Below, piece after piece: positions 28,562 to 37,399 of a stretch of 64,000 bases of DNA. Each line of letters opens with the position of its first letter. The first letter of the stretch is position 1. The stretch is from Coralliovum pocilloporae (GTDB lineage Bacteria > Pseudomonadota > Alphaproteobacteria > Rhizobiales > Cohaesibacteraceae). The stretch is taken from positions 2,391,501-2,455,500 of the forward strand of contig NZ_CP132542.1 in NCBI RefSeq assembly GCF_030845175.1, written 5' to 3'. The notes under the pieces are model-generated. The model did no database searches. It worked only from the letters and a program-made list of their open reading frames with translations, and was not told the DNA's origin. Both the position numbers and the translations under genes were made by a program.

Positions 28562-29407
28562 CTATTTTGCCAGTCTCAGCAGCGCCGCCCCGGCCAGTGT
28601 AATGAATGTGGAGATAACCTTGGTGAGGTTCAGCTTCTCCTTGAGGAAGAAGACCCCGATCAGCAGCGCGAACACAATACTTGTTTCCCTGAGCGCTGTG
28701 ACCATGGCAATCGGTGCCTGGGTAAACGCCCAGATAACCAGAGCATAGGCAAGAAAAGATGCCGGACCTCCCAGCAGAAAACCCAGGCGGCCATGGACGG
28801 CAATGTCGCCTAAAAGGCGAGGGCGACGACTGATCAGGACAGCCATGAGCAGAAGACTGTTGGAAATGTTCATCCAGCCGTAAAACCCGAGGGCTGTGCC
28901 CGCTTCCCTTGCGCCGATCCCGTCCACAAGAGAATAGCTTGCAATGAAGATGCCCGTCATCAGGGCAAGGAAGCCTGCATGATGATTGCGCTGACCCTCA
29001 CTGCGCCGAACGATGCTGAGGCTGATAATCCCGAGCCCGATCATCAGGATGGCAAGGCCTTCCTGAAATCCCATCTCAACCCCGAGAAAGAGGACGGATG
29101 CAGCCGCGACCAGCAACGGCGCGCTGCCACGGGCAATCGGGTAGACCTGTGTCAGATCGCCAACCCGATAGGAGTTCAGCAGGAAGAGCTGATAGCCGGT
29201 ATGCAGAACGGCGCTGCCAAGAATATAGGGCAGGCTGCTCAAATCCGGAGCGGGTGCAAAGAACAGTGTCAGCACACCGAGTGGAAAATACCCGGCAACC
29301 ACAGAGGCCATGCCCAGTTCCTTGTCAGCACTTCCCTTCACCACCGCATTCCAGACTGCATGCAGCAGAGCGGCGGCGATAATCGCGGAAAAAACAAGGC
29401 CGGACAT
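28562..29407 (-). CDS. EamA/DMT-family transporter, co-directional with the phn LysR gene
   Basis: 281 residues, about ten helices, EamA-type. Segments include AAALLHAVWNAVVKGSADKELGMASVVAGYFPLG, LLVAAASVLFLGVEMGFQEGLAILMIGLGIISLSIV and FLLGGPASFLAYALVIWAFTQAPIAMVTALRETSIVFALLIGVFFLKEKLNLTKVISTFITLAG. The 'HAxWNAxVK' opening and the 'LRExSIVFA' loop are typical of the subgroup found beside metabolic genes. 36 bases after the LysR regulator that faces phnW, so it could be part of the same response. Substrate unknown. Confidence 0.9.
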   Translation of the reverse strand: MSGLVFSAIIAAALLHAVWNAVVKGSADKELGMASVVAGYFPLGVLTLFFAPAPDLSSLPYILGSAVLHTGYQLFLLNSYRVGDLTQVYPIARGSAPLLVAAASVLFLGVEMGFQEGLAILMIGLGIISLSIVRRSEGQRNHHAGFLALMTGIFIASYSLVDGIGAREAGTALGFYGWMNISNSLLLMAVLISRRPRLLGDIAVHGRLGFLLGGPASFLAYALVIWAFTQAPIAMVTALRETSIVFALLIGVFFLKEKLNLTKVISTFITLAGAALLRLAK

Positions 29408-29443
29408 GATGGGGTCTCCAGAACGAGTAGGGGGCGAACGCTA

Positions 29444-30349
29444 TCACAGCTTTCCGATTACGCCAGTATCTTTCATTCCGTCTGCCTTCATGGCTTCTTC
29501 GGCCACATCAAAGAAGGCGCGGACCAGCCGTCGCCGGATACGCGGGGCCGGGCAGACCATGGATTGCTCCATGGTGATATCCGTATCGGCGATGGAAAGG
29601 GCTTTCAGGCGCGGGTCCGGGCCAAGCTCGGGCAGGGAGACCACACCATAACCAACGCCTGTGGCGACGATTTCCCGGACGGCCTCCCGGCCTTCAGCCT
29701 CAATGGCGATATGTGGCTCAAGACCGGCCTGCTCTGCTGCATCCATATAGAGTTTGCGGGTCTTGGACTGCGGTTCACGCAGGATCAGGGGCCATGCTGC
29801 AAGTTCCCGAAGCGAGACCTCTGTTCTCGCGGCCAGAGGGTGATCCTGGGCGACAAAGGCAATCACCGGGTCTGACCTGAGCCGCTGCACATAGAGACTC
29901 TTGTCATCGGGCAGGTCAGCCAGAATGCCGATATCGGCCTGAAAGCTGAACAGGGCATCCACAATCATTGGTGAGTTGCCCGACTTGAGGGTGAGCGTGA
30001 TCTGCGGATAGCGCTCCTGGAAACGGCCAAGAATAGGCAGGATATGACCGGCTGAGTCGCTCATCAGATTGAGGTGGCCGCTGCGCAGCGCTCTTGTCTC
30101 CGACAGGATTTCGAGCGCTTCCGCCTCCGCTTCAAACATGCGCCCGGTGCTTTGCAGAAGCTTGTGTCCAAGCTCTGTTAGTCGGGTAACCCGTCCCTGG
30201 CGACGGAACAGGGTCACATCATAGGCGTCTTCCAGCTTGCGAACCTGATCGGAGACACCGGGCTGGGTCAGGTTCAGCGCTTCGGCGGCCTTTGAGAAAC
30301 CACCGGAAATCGCCACATAATGAAAGGCACGGAGCTGGGCATAGCGCAT
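29444..30349 (-). CDS. LysR-family regulator divergent from phnW
   Basis: 301 residues. Winged helix MRYAQLRAFHYVAISGGFSKAAEALNLTQPGVSDQVRKLEDAYDVTLFRRQGRVTRLTELG, followed by a periplasmic-binding-like effector domain ending near FDVAEEAMKADG. The open frame begins at 30370; 30349 gives the family-typical start. It faces phnW across a 136-base AT-rich gap that holds an inverted repeat, the standard arrangement for a LysR activator of the adjacent catabolic genes. The likely inducer is 2-aminoethylphosphonate or an intermediate, an inference from position. It is followed in the same direction by a DMT transporter and a Gfo/Idh gene. Confidence 0.9.
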   Translation of the reverse strand: MRYAQLRAFHYVAISGGFSKAAEALNLTQPGVSDQVRKLEDAYDVTLFRRQGRVTRLTELGHKLLQSTGRMFEAEAEALEILSETRALRSGHLNLMSDSAGHILPILGRFQERYPQITLTLKSGNSPMIVDALFSFQADIGILADLPDDKSLYVQRLRSDPVIAFVAQDHPLAARTEVSLRELAAWPLILREPQSKTRKLYMDAAEQAGLEPHIAIEAEGREAVREIVATGVGYGVVSLPELGPDPRLKALSIADTDITMEQSMVCPAPRIRRRLVRAFFDVAEEAMKADGMKDTGVIGKL

Positions 30350-30403
30350 GAGATCAGTCCAATATGACAATATAACTTTGAGCGATAGATATCATAGATA
30401 ATA

Positions 30404-30431
30404 ACGATTTTACAGATAGAACAAGAATCGT
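30404..30431. promoter_or_regulatory. Inverted repeat in the LysR-phnW intergenic region
   Basis: ACGATT (30404-30409) and AATCGT (30426-30431) are perfect 6-bp arms separated by 16 bases, in an AT-rich stretch that also carries the near-repeat ATAGAT / ATAGAT. It lies 55 bases before the phnW start. This is a plausible LysR binding region for divergent control. Confidence 0.45.
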
Positions 30432-30485
30432 CATTCTGACTTCAGATCACATATCCATCCGTTGGCCTGAACCAAGGACAAGAGA

Positions 30486-31685
30486 ATGCTCAAGGAAGCC
30501 GTATCCGAGATGAACTCCTTTCCGGACCCCGCTCTTGGCGAACCGTTTCTGCTGACCCCCGGTCCGCTGACAACGGCCTATGAAGTCAAGGAAGCCATGC
30601 TGAAGGATTGGGGCTCCTGGGATGGAGACTTCCGCGCCATCACAGCGTCCATCCGGCAGAAACTGCTGCAGTTGGCTGATGCCGAAGATGAATTTGTCTG
30701 CGTGCCGATGCAGGGTAGCGGTACATTCTCAGTTGAAGCGATGCTGGGGACCTTCCTGTCCTGGAATACCAAGGCGCTGGTTCTGCTGAACGGTGCCTAC
30801 GGCAAGCGGATTGTTGAAACCCTTGAATATCTTGGTCGTGACTATGTTGCCATCGACAAGGGTGATTACCTGCCGCCGCGCGGTGAGGAAGTGGAAGCCG
30901 CTATTGAGGCAGACCCGTCCATCACCCATGTGATTGTTGTGCATGTTGAAACAAGCTCCGGTATCCTCAACCCGATTGAGGAAATTGCCGAGGTGACAGA
31001 ACGGCTTGGCCGGACCATGCTGATCGATTCCATGAGCGCATTCGGCGCCATGCCAATCGACTTCAAGAAAGTCCGGTTTGATGCACTGGTGTCATCAGCC
31101 AACAAATGTATCGAAGGCGTTCCTGGCTTCGGTTTTGTTCTGGCCCGTCGTGAAGCGCTTGAAGCGTGTGATGGTAACAGCCACTCACTCAGCCTCGACA
31201 TCTACAAACAGTGGATCCATATGGAGAAGACCGGTCAGTGGCGTTTCACCCCGCCAACGCACACGGTCACGGCTTTTCTGACCGCGCTTGAACTGTATGA
31301 GCAGGAAGGTGGCGTCGAAGGGCGGTACAATCGTTACCGGACCAACCGCGATACACTTGTATCCGGCATGCGGGCGCTGGGCTTTGAAACGCTTCTGGAT
31401 GACCGCTGGCTGTCACCGATCATTGTCACATTCTTCTGCCCGGCAGATCCATCCTTTGACTTCAATCGTTTCTATGAAGGAATGAAGGATCGCGGCTTTA
31501 TCATTTACCCAGGAAAGCTCACCGTCGTCGACAGCTTCCGGGTTGGCTGCATTGGCCGGATGGACAATGACATCATGGAACGCGTGGTTGAAGCAGCCCG
31601 CGCCACACTGGCGGATATGGGTGTCGAGAATGCCGCGCCACCGGCTTTGGCGCTGGAAGAACGCGCCAAGCTGCTGAACAAGTAA
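30486..31685 (+). CDS. phnW: 2-aminoethylphosphonate:pyruvate aminotransferase
   Basis: 399 residues, PLP enzyme of the PhnW family. It moves the amino group of 2-aminoethylphosphonate to pyruvate, giving phosphonoacetaldehyde and alanine. Marks are [71 protein letters not shown] and the PLP-lysine segment [19 protein letters not shown]. The longer N-terminus [20 protein letters not shown] precedes the normal family start; an internal ATG (30510) is an alternative. First gene of the plus-strand phn block and divergent from LysR. A hairpin lies between it and phnA. Confidence 0.96.
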   Translation: MLKEAVSEMNSFPDPALGEPFLLTPGPLTTAYEVKEAMLKDWGSWDGDFRAITASIRQKLLQLADAEDEFVCVPMQGSGTFSVEAMLGTFLSWNTKALVLLNGAYGKRIVETLEYLGRDYVAIDKGDYLPPRGEEVEAAIEADPSITHVIVVHVETSSGILNPIEEIAEVTERLGRTMLIDSMSAFGAMPIDFKKVRFDALVSSANKCIEGVPGFGFVLARREALEACDGNSHSLSLDIYKQWIHMEKTGQWRFTPPTHTVTAFLTALELYEQEGGVEGRYNRYRTNRDTLVSGMRALGFETLLDDRWLSPIIVTFFCPADPSFDFNRFYEGMKDRGFIIYPGKLTVVDSFRVGCIGRMDNDIMERVVEAARATLADMGVENAAPPALALEERAKLLNK

Positions 31686-31691
31686 TAGAAC

Positions 31692-31714
31692 GCATTCCCG
31701 AAGCCTGGGAATGC
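31692..31714 (+). terminator. Hairpin between phnW and phnA
   Basis: GCATTCCC (31692-31699) and GGGAATGC (31707-31714) make a perfect 8-bp stem with a seven-base loop. No T-run follows, so this is more likely an RNA processing or attenuating hairpin than a full terminator. It could lower expression of the downstream genes relative to phnW. Confidence 0.45.
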
Positions 31715-31780
31715 CTCAGAATTTGCCCTGAATGATTTGCAATACCTGGGACCCAACCCGGATTGCCTTGGAGAACAGAG

Positions 31781-33055
31781 ATGACCGCTACAGAAATCGT
31801 TACCGTAAATGATCGCGTTTATGCATGGCCGAAAGTTCCGGCCATTGCCATTTGTCTGGACGGCTGTGAGCCAGCCTATCTGGATGAGGCCATCGACGCC
31901 GGTCTGATGCCGACCCTGAAAGCGATCAAGGAGCGTGGCACGGTGCGCACCGCGCACAGCGTGATCCCGAGCTTCACCAACCCGAACAACATGTCCATTG
32001 CCACAGGCCGCCCACCGAAAGTGCACGGCATTTGCGGCAACTATCTGTATGAGCCGGAAACCGGTGAAGAAGTCATGATGAACGATCCGCGCTTCCTGCG
32101 TGCACCGACCGTCTTCAAGACCTTCTACGATGCCGGTGCCCGCGTTGCTGTGGTAACCGCCAAGGACAAGCTTCGTGCACTGCTCGGTCATGGACTGAAG
32201 TTTGATGATGGTCGCGCGATCTGCTTCTCATCCGAGAAGTCAGACACCGCCACAAAGGCAGAGCACGGCATCGACAATGCCAGCGAGTGGCTGGGCCGTC
32301 CGGTTCCTGAGGTTTATTCCGCTGACCTGTCCGAGTTCGTCTTTGCGGCAGGCGTCAAGCTGCTGAAGGAATTCAAGCCGGATGTCATGTACCTGACGAC
32401 CACCGATTACGTGCAGCACAAATATGCGCCGGGCGACAAGGAAGCCAACGACTTCTACGAGATGTTTGACAAATATCTCACCGAGCTGGATGCTCTGGGT
32501 GCGGCAATTGTTGTGACCGCTGACCACGGCATGAAGCCGAAGCACAATGCAGATGGCTCCCCGTCTGTGATCTATATCCAGGACCTGCTGGACGAATGGT
32601 TCGGCGAAGCGGCTGCACGCGTGATCCTGCCGATCACCGATCCTTATGTGGTTCACCACGGCGCTCTGGGATCCTTCGCAACAGCTTACCTGCCTGCCGG
32701 TGTCGATGCTGCTGAAACCTGCGCACGTCTGGCCGCCATTGACGGTGTGACGGTTGCTGTTACCAAAGCTGAGGCCTGCGAGCGGTTCGAACTGCCGGAA
32801 GATCGTATCGGCGATATTGTTCTTGTCTCCGGCGAGAACATCACCCTCGGTACCAGCGAAGACCGTCACGACCTGTCTGCTCTCAATGAGCCGCTGCGCT
32901 CCCACGGTGGTCTCACGGAACAGGCTGTTCCGTTCATCGTCAACCGCGCCATGGCTGATCTGGGCGATGCTCCGTCCCTGCGCAACTTTGATGCATTCAA
33001 TGTTGCTGTTGCCGCTGCCGCACTCGGTGGCGACGCCGTTGAAGCCGCAGAATAA
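31781..33055 (+). CDS. phnA: Phosphonoacetate hydrolase
   Basis: 424 residues, alkaline-phosphatase-superfamily zinc enzyme cleaving the C-P bond of phosphonoacetate to acetate and phosphate. Metal and nucleophile marks: AICLDGCEPAYLDEAID (first Asp), SVIPSFTNPNNMSIATGRPP with the nucleophilic Thr, YLTTTDYVQHKYAPGD (Asp, His), VTADHGMKPKH (Asp-His) and RSHGGLTEQAVPF (last His). The frame runs upstream to a TTG (31763), but ATG at 31781 follows TTGGAG and gives MTATEIVTVNDR. Second gene of phnWAY, 12 bases before phnY. The S. meliloti PhnWAY system is the nearest characterised arrangement I know. Confidence 0.95.
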   Translation: MTATEIVTVNDRVYAWPKVPAIAICLDGCEPAYLDEAIDAGLMPTLKAIKERGTVRTAHSVIPSFTNPNNMSIATGRPPKVHGICGNYLYEPETGEEVMMNDPRFLRAPTVFKTFYDAGARVAVVTAKDKLRALLGHGLKFDDGRAICFSSEKSDTATKAEHGIDNASEWLGRPVPEVYSADLSEFVFAAGVKLLKEFKPDVMYLTTTDYVQHKYAPGDKEANDFYEMFDKYLTELDALGAAIVVTADHGMKPKHNADGSPSVIYIQDLLDEWFGEAAARVILPITDPYVVHHGALGSFATAYLPAGVDAAETCARLAAIDGVTVAVTKAEACERFELPEDRIGDIVLVSGENITLGTSEDRHDLSALNEPLRSHGGLTEQAVPFIVNRAMADLGDAPSLRNFDAFNVAVAAAALGGDAVEAAE

Positions 33056-33067
33056 GGAGCGCGTCTG

Positions 33068-34525
33068 ATGAACCAGCCAGCGCTCAAGCAGGAAATTCGT
33101 CACGAAGGCATGCGCATCGGTGGTGAGCATATCTTCACCGATAAGGTGGTGGAAGTCCGCTACCCTTATACAGATGAAGTCATCGGCACCGTCCCTGCGG
33201 GGACGGCCGAGCACGCCCGCAAGGCTTTTGAGATTGCGGCCAACTATACCCCGACACTGACCCGGTACGAGCGCAGCCAGATTCTGCGTAAGGCAGGCGA
33301 CCTGATCGGTGAACGCCGTGAGTTCCTCGCCAAATGGTTGACGCTGGAGCTGGGGATCTGTCATCAGCACGCGATCTATGAGACAAAACGTGCTCAGGAT
33401 GTCTATCAGTTCGCGGCAGCCGAAGCCCTGAAAGACGATGGTGAAATTTTCTCCTGCGACCTGACCCACAACGGCAAGGCCCGCAAGATTTTCACCACCC
33501 GTGAACCGGTCAACACCATCAGTGCCATCACCCCGTTCAACCATCCGCTGAACATGGTGAGTCACAAGATTGCCCCGTCTATTGCGACCAATAACTGCAT
33601 GGTCTGTAAACCGACGGAGCTGACCCCGCTCACGGCAATTGCTCTTGCAGATATCCTGTATGAAGCTGGTCTGCCGCCCGAGATGTTCCAGGTTGTCACG
33701 GGTCTGCCGCAGGACATCGGCGAAGAGATGATCGTCAACGAGAATATCGACATCATCACGTTTACCGGTGGTGTGCCAGTGGGCAAAATGATTGCGTCAA
33801 AGGCGGTTTACAAACGTCAGGCTCTGGAGCTTGGCGGTAATGATCCGCTGATCGTTCTGAACGATCTGTCTGGTGCCGATCTGGAGAAGGCTGCGACCAT
33901 TGCTGTTGCCGGTGCAACGGGCAATTCCGGTCAGCGGTGTACGGCCATCAAGCGCATTCTCGTGCAGGAAAGCATTGCTGACGAATTCGTGCCGCTGGTT
34001 CTGGAAAAGGCCAAGAAGATCAGGTTCGGTGACCCGCAGGACCCGGCCACAGAGCTCGGCTGTGTCATTCACGCACAGGCCGCGGAACTGTTCGAAAAAC
34101 GGGTTTACATGGCCGAGGAAGAGGGGGCGGAAATCCTCTATCATCCGGGTCGTCAGGGCGCTTTGCTGCCGCCTATCGTTGTCGACAGGGTTCCTCACTC
34201 AAGCGAACTGGTGATGGAAGAGACCTTTGGTCCTATCGTCCCGATTGTTCGCGTGCCGGATAATGATGAAGAGGTGATGCGGATTTCCAACTCCACTGCC
34301 TTCGGTCTGTCATCCGGTGTCTGCACCAATGATTTCAATCGCATGCAGGCCTTTATCAAGGGTCTGAATGTGGGCACGGTGAATATCTGGGAACAGCCCG
34401 GTTACCGGATTGAGATGTCTCCTTTTGGCGGCATCAAGGATTCCGGCAATGGCGTCAAGGAAGGCGTCATCGAGGCCATGAAGTTCTTCACCAACGTCAA
34501 AACGTTCTCTCTGCCCTGGTCCTAG
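33068..34525 (+). CDS. phnY: Phosphonoacetaldehyde dehydrogenase
   Basis: 485 residues, aldehyde dehydrogenase superfamily. Oxidises phosphonoacetaldehyde to phosphonoacetate with NAD, linking PhnW to PhnA. Marks are [27 protein letters not shown] (PhnY-type cofactor region), [11 protein letters not shown], the general base in [14 protein letters not shown], and the nucleophile in [32 protein letters not shown] and [21 protein letters not shown] complete the fold. AGGAG-type site precedes the ATG. Assignment to PhnY rests on superfamily marks plus position between phnA and the PhnW-linked genes. It closes the transcript with a strong terminator. Confidence 0.93.
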   Translation: MNQPALKQEIRHEGMRIGGEHIFTDKVVEVRYPYTDEVIGTVPAGTAEHARKAFEIAANYTPTLTRYERSQILRKAGDLIGERREFLAKWLTLELGICHQHAIYETKRAQDVYQFAAAEALKDDGEIFSCDLTHNGKARKIFTTREPVNTISAITPFNHPLNMVSHKIAPSIATNNCMVCKPTELTPLTAIALADILYEAGLPPEMFQVVTGLPQDIGEEMIVNENIDIITFTGGVPVGKMIASKAVYKRQALELGGNDPLIVLNDLSGADLEKAATIAVAGATGNSGQRCTAIKRILVQESIADEFVPLVLEKAKKIRFGDPQDPATELGCVIHAQAAELFEKRVYMAEEEGAEILYHPGRQGALLPPIVVDRVPHSSELVMEETFGPIVPIVRVPDNDEEVMRISNSTAFGLSSGVCTNDFNRMQAFIKGLNVGTVNIWEQPGYRIEMSPFGGIKDSGNGVKEGVIEAMKFFTNVKTFSLPWS

Positions 34526-34540
34526 AACAGGGCGAACTTG

Positions 34541-34570
34541 AGCCGGTGGGGAAACTCACCGGCTTTTTTT
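34541..34570 (+). terminator. Terminator after phnY
   Basis: AGCCGGTG (34541-34548) and CACCGGCT (34557-34564), eight-base loop, then seven T's. A textbook intrinsic terminator 15 bases after phnY. It separates phnWAY from the following PLP enzyme gene, which is therefore either served by readthrough or by its own promoter. Confidence 0.93.
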
Positions 34571-34621
34571 ATGGGGCTTTTTTATGGGGGCTGGCACGCC
34601 CTGAATCACAGGAGAGGTCTG

Positions 34622-35998
34622 ATGGCTGAGTCGGAACGCCATACGCAGGATGGGTTTCTGTCTGAGGGCGAGAGCAATCGTTCTGAGGCGCGCGCCGCAT
34701 GGCGGGCACGCAATGAGGCATCCAGCGACCCGCTGATCGAACGGGATGCCAGAGCCTTTCTGCATCAGTCCCTGTCGAGCCCGGTTCTCTCCCGCATTGT
34801 CAAGGCAGAGGGGATCTGGATTGAGGACAGCGCCGGAAACCGATTTATGGACTTCCATGGCAACAGCGCACATCACATCGGCTATGGTCATCCGGAACTG
34901 AAAGAAGCCATCCGCAGGCAGATGGACGAGCTGCCCTTCGCCCCGCGCCGCTTTACCTGTGAGCCTGCCGTTGAGCTGGCCGAGAAACTGACAGAGCTGG
35001 CTCCTGCCGGACTGGACAGGGTTCTGTTCACCACTGGCGGTTCGGATGCCATTGAAGTGGCGCTGAAGACCGCCAGAGCCGCCACCGGGCGGTTCAAGAC
35101 CGTATCATTCTGGGATGCCTTCCATGGGGCCGGTTTCGGTGCAGCCAGCGTTGGCGGCGAACAGATTTTCCGCTCCCATATTGCAGGTCCCCTGCTGGCC
35201 GGAACAGAACATGTGGCGCCCTTTGCCTGCTATCGCTGTCCTTACAAGCATCAGGGGCCGGATACCTGCGGCCTGGCCTGTGCCGAGATGCTGGCCTATG
35301 TGCTGGAGCGGGAAGGGGATGTGGCAGCCGTCATCGCTGAACCCATGCGGGCTGTGCCCTATGTGCCGCCTCCCGGTTTCTGGAAGCGGGTCAGAGAAGC
35401 CTGTGACCGGCACGGCGCTTTGCTGATTTTCGACGAAATCCCCACCGGCCTTGGTAAGACCGGAAAATTCTATGCCAGTGATCATGACGGTGTGACGCCG
35501 GATATGATTGTGGTCGGTAAATCGCTCGGTGGCGGCATGTTGCCAATCGCGGCTGCTATCGTTCGATCCGATCTCAATGTGATGGGTGAATTCGCCATCG
35601 GCCATTACACCCATGAGAAAAACCCGGTAACGGCCCGGGCCGGACTGACCACAGTCCAGATTATTGAGCGTGATGGTCTGGCGGAGCGTGCTGCAAGGCT
35701 TGGGCAGGATGTTATCCACCGGCTTGAAGAGCTCAAATCCATATGTCCGATTGTTGGTGATGTGCGTGGTCGCGGTCTCTTGTTCGGCGTTGAAATTGTT
35801 GAGCCGGACGGGAGCCGAAAACCATCCCCTGAACGGGCGGAAGCCATCTATTATGCCTGTCTGGATCAGGGATTGAGTTTCAAGATCAGCATGGGCAACA
35901 CACTTACTTTGTCGCCGCCGCTGGTCATTTCCGAGACGGATCTGGAACGGGCTCTGAGCATTCTGATACAGGCAATCAGGGACAATTCCGACGCGTGA
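34622..35998 (+). CDS. pbfA: Class III PLP enzyme, candidate (R)-1-hydroxy-2-aminoethylphosphonate ammonia-lyase
   Basis: 458 residues of the class III aminotransferase fold. PLP region: LIFDEIPTGLGKTGKFYA (Asp) and VVGKSLGGGMLPIAAAIVRSD with the Schiff-base Lys. The substrate side has the unusual CYRCPYKHQGPDTCGLACAEML. Class III folds in phosphonate clusters next to PhnW have been shown to be PbfA, a lyase that turns hydroxylated 2-aminoethylphosphonate into phosphonoacetaldehyde. Position directly after phnWAY makes that the best guess, but an ordinary aminotransferase cannot be excluded. Start at 34622 is chosen because GGAGAGG precedes it; the longer frame begins inside the terminator. 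Confidence 0.75.
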   Translation: MAESERHTQDGFLSEGESNRSEARAAWRARNEASSDPLIERDARAFLHQSLSSPVLSRIVKAEGIWIEDSAGNRFMDFHGNSAHHIGYGHPELKEAIRRQMDELPFAPRRFTCEPAVELAEKLTELAPAGLDRVLFTTGGSDAIEVALKTARAATGRFKTVSFWDAFHGAGFGAASVGGEQIFRSHIAGPLLAGTEHVAPFACYRCPYKHQGPDTCGLACAEMLAYVLEREGDVAAVIAEPMRAVPYVPPPGFWKRVREACDRHGALLIFDEIPTGLGKTGKFYASDHDGVTPDMIVVGKSLGGGMLPIAAAIVRSDLNVMGEFAIGHYTHEKNPVTARAGLTTVQIIERDGLAERAARLGQDVIHRLEELKSICPIVGDVRGRGLLFGVEIVEPDGSRKPSPERAEAIYYACLDQGLSFKISMGNTLTLSPPLVISETDLERALSILIQAIRDNSDA

Positions 35999-36043
35999 TA
36001 GGTTTCGCTGGATTTATTCTGACGACGCGATACGATTTCGACC

Positions 36044-37399
36044 ATGATATCTGAATCGCTCGAAACACTTGCCGAACGTCTGGCCACTGGACAGGAGACA
36101 TCCTGCAGCCTGGTGGAAGCCTGTTTTGACCGGATGTCGGTTGAGGGATCAGGCGCAGGTCGCACATTCATTCAGGTCAACTGGCACCGGGCCTTTGCCG
36201 AGGCCAAGGCCATGGACCGGCTGAGGATGGAAGACAGCCATCCAAGCCGGTATGCGGGTATCCCGATTTCCGTCAAGGATCTGTTCGATGTGGCTGGAGA
36301 GATCACCCGTGCCGGGTCTCAGGTCTTCGCCAGCAGACATCCGGCAGAGCGTGACGCGGTCGCAATCCGGCATCTGCGGCAGGCGGGCTTTGTCTTTGTC
36401 GGTCGTACGAACATGACCGAATTCGCCTATTCCGGTCTCGGGCTCAATCCGCATTTCGGAACGCCACTGAGCCCCTATAATCGGGACATTGGACATATCC
36501 CCGGTGGGTCCTCATCCGGTGCTGCTGTGTCTGTGGCAGACGGATTTGCCATGGCGGCAATCGGTACGGATACGGGTGGTTCCTGCCGCATTCCGGCAGC
36601 GTTCTGCGGTGTTGTAGGGTATAAGCCGACCGCCAGCCGTATTTCTCGCGACGGCGTGGTGGCGCTCTCCGACTCTCTTGATTCTGTTGGTCCGTTTGCA
36701 GCCGATGTGAGGTCCGCCCAGATTCTGGATGCGATCATGGCCGGAGATCCAATCCCGGAGGAAAGCCGGAGGCCGCTGTCATCCTTCCGTTTTGCTGTTC
36801 CCACCTCGCTGGTGCTGGATGGGATGGACGATGCCGTCGCCGGAGCCTTTGCCCAGGCAACAGCGGCTCTGAGAGCCTTTGGTGCGACGGTTGATGAGTT
36901 TTCGATACCATCGCTTCTGGACCTGCCACAGATCAACAGCAAGGGCGGGCTTGTGGCTGCAGAGGCCTGGCATGGTCACAAGCCGCTTCTGGAAGCACGT
37001 TTCGATGATTATGACCCGAGGGTTGCCGGCAGGATGATGAATGGCAGCCATCAGACAGCAGACGATTACATGACCTTGCTGGATGAACGTCGCCGGGTGA
37101 TTGCGGAAGTCAGTGCGATGATGGAAGGCTACGACGCCATGCTGATGCCGACCGTGTCGATCACACCGCCCGCGCTGGCGCCGCTGCTTGACGATGATGA
37201 CCATTATATGGCCACCAATCTGCAGGTGCTGCGCAATACATCTGTCATCAATTTCATAGATGGCTGCGCGCTTTCCCTGCCGATCCATGATGAGGGCACG
37301 GCACCTGTCGGGCTGATGATCGCGGGGCTTTCCGGAGCGGATCAGACCGTTTTTGCCGCGTCCCTTGCCATTGAAAGACAGCTTCATGGCAGCGGTTGA
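36044..37399 (+). CDS. Amidase-signature hydrolase in the phosphonate cluster
   Basis: 451 residues. The amidase-signature triad is visible: Lys78 in PISVKDLFD, cis-Ser156 in GGSSSGAAVSVADG, and nucleophile Ser180 in GTDTGGSCRIPAAFCGVVG, with the 24-residue Ser-Ser spacing of the family. No signal peptide, so it is cytosolic. The C-terminal half is divergent. Natural substrates of the family are amides and some esters or carbamates, and the sequence does not fix this one. It lies 45 bases after the PLP enzyme and its 3' end overlaps the next gene by 14 bases. An N-acylated aminophosphonate would be a fitting substrate, an inference from position only. Confidence 0.9.
   Translation: MISESLETLAERLATGQETSCSLVEACFDRMSVEGSGAGRTFIQVNWHRAFAEAKAMDRLRMEDSHPSRYAGIPISVKDLFDVAGEITRAGSQVFASRHPAERDAVAIRHLRQAGFVFVGRTNMTEFAYSGLGLNPHFGTPLSPYNRDIGHIPGGSSSGAAVSVADGFAMAAIGTDTGGSCRIPAAFCGVVGYKPTASRISRDGVVALSDSLDSVGPFAADVRSAQILDAIMAGDPIPEESRRPLSSFRFAVPTSLVLDGMDDAVAGAFAQATAALRAFGATVDEFSIPSLLDLPQINSKGGLVAAEAWHGHKPLLEARFDDYDPRVAGRMMNGSHQTADDYMTLLDERRRVIAEVSAMMEGYDAMLMPTVSITPPALAPLLDDDDHYMATNLQVLRNTSVINFIDGCALSLPIHDEGTAPVGLMIAGLSGADQTVFAASLAIERQLHGSG

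Noticed and set aside
32240..33565. 441-codon open frame on the minus strand opposite phnA and phnY
   Set aside because: Antisense to two clearly functional genes, no recognisable motifs, and typical of the reverse frame of GC-rich codons.
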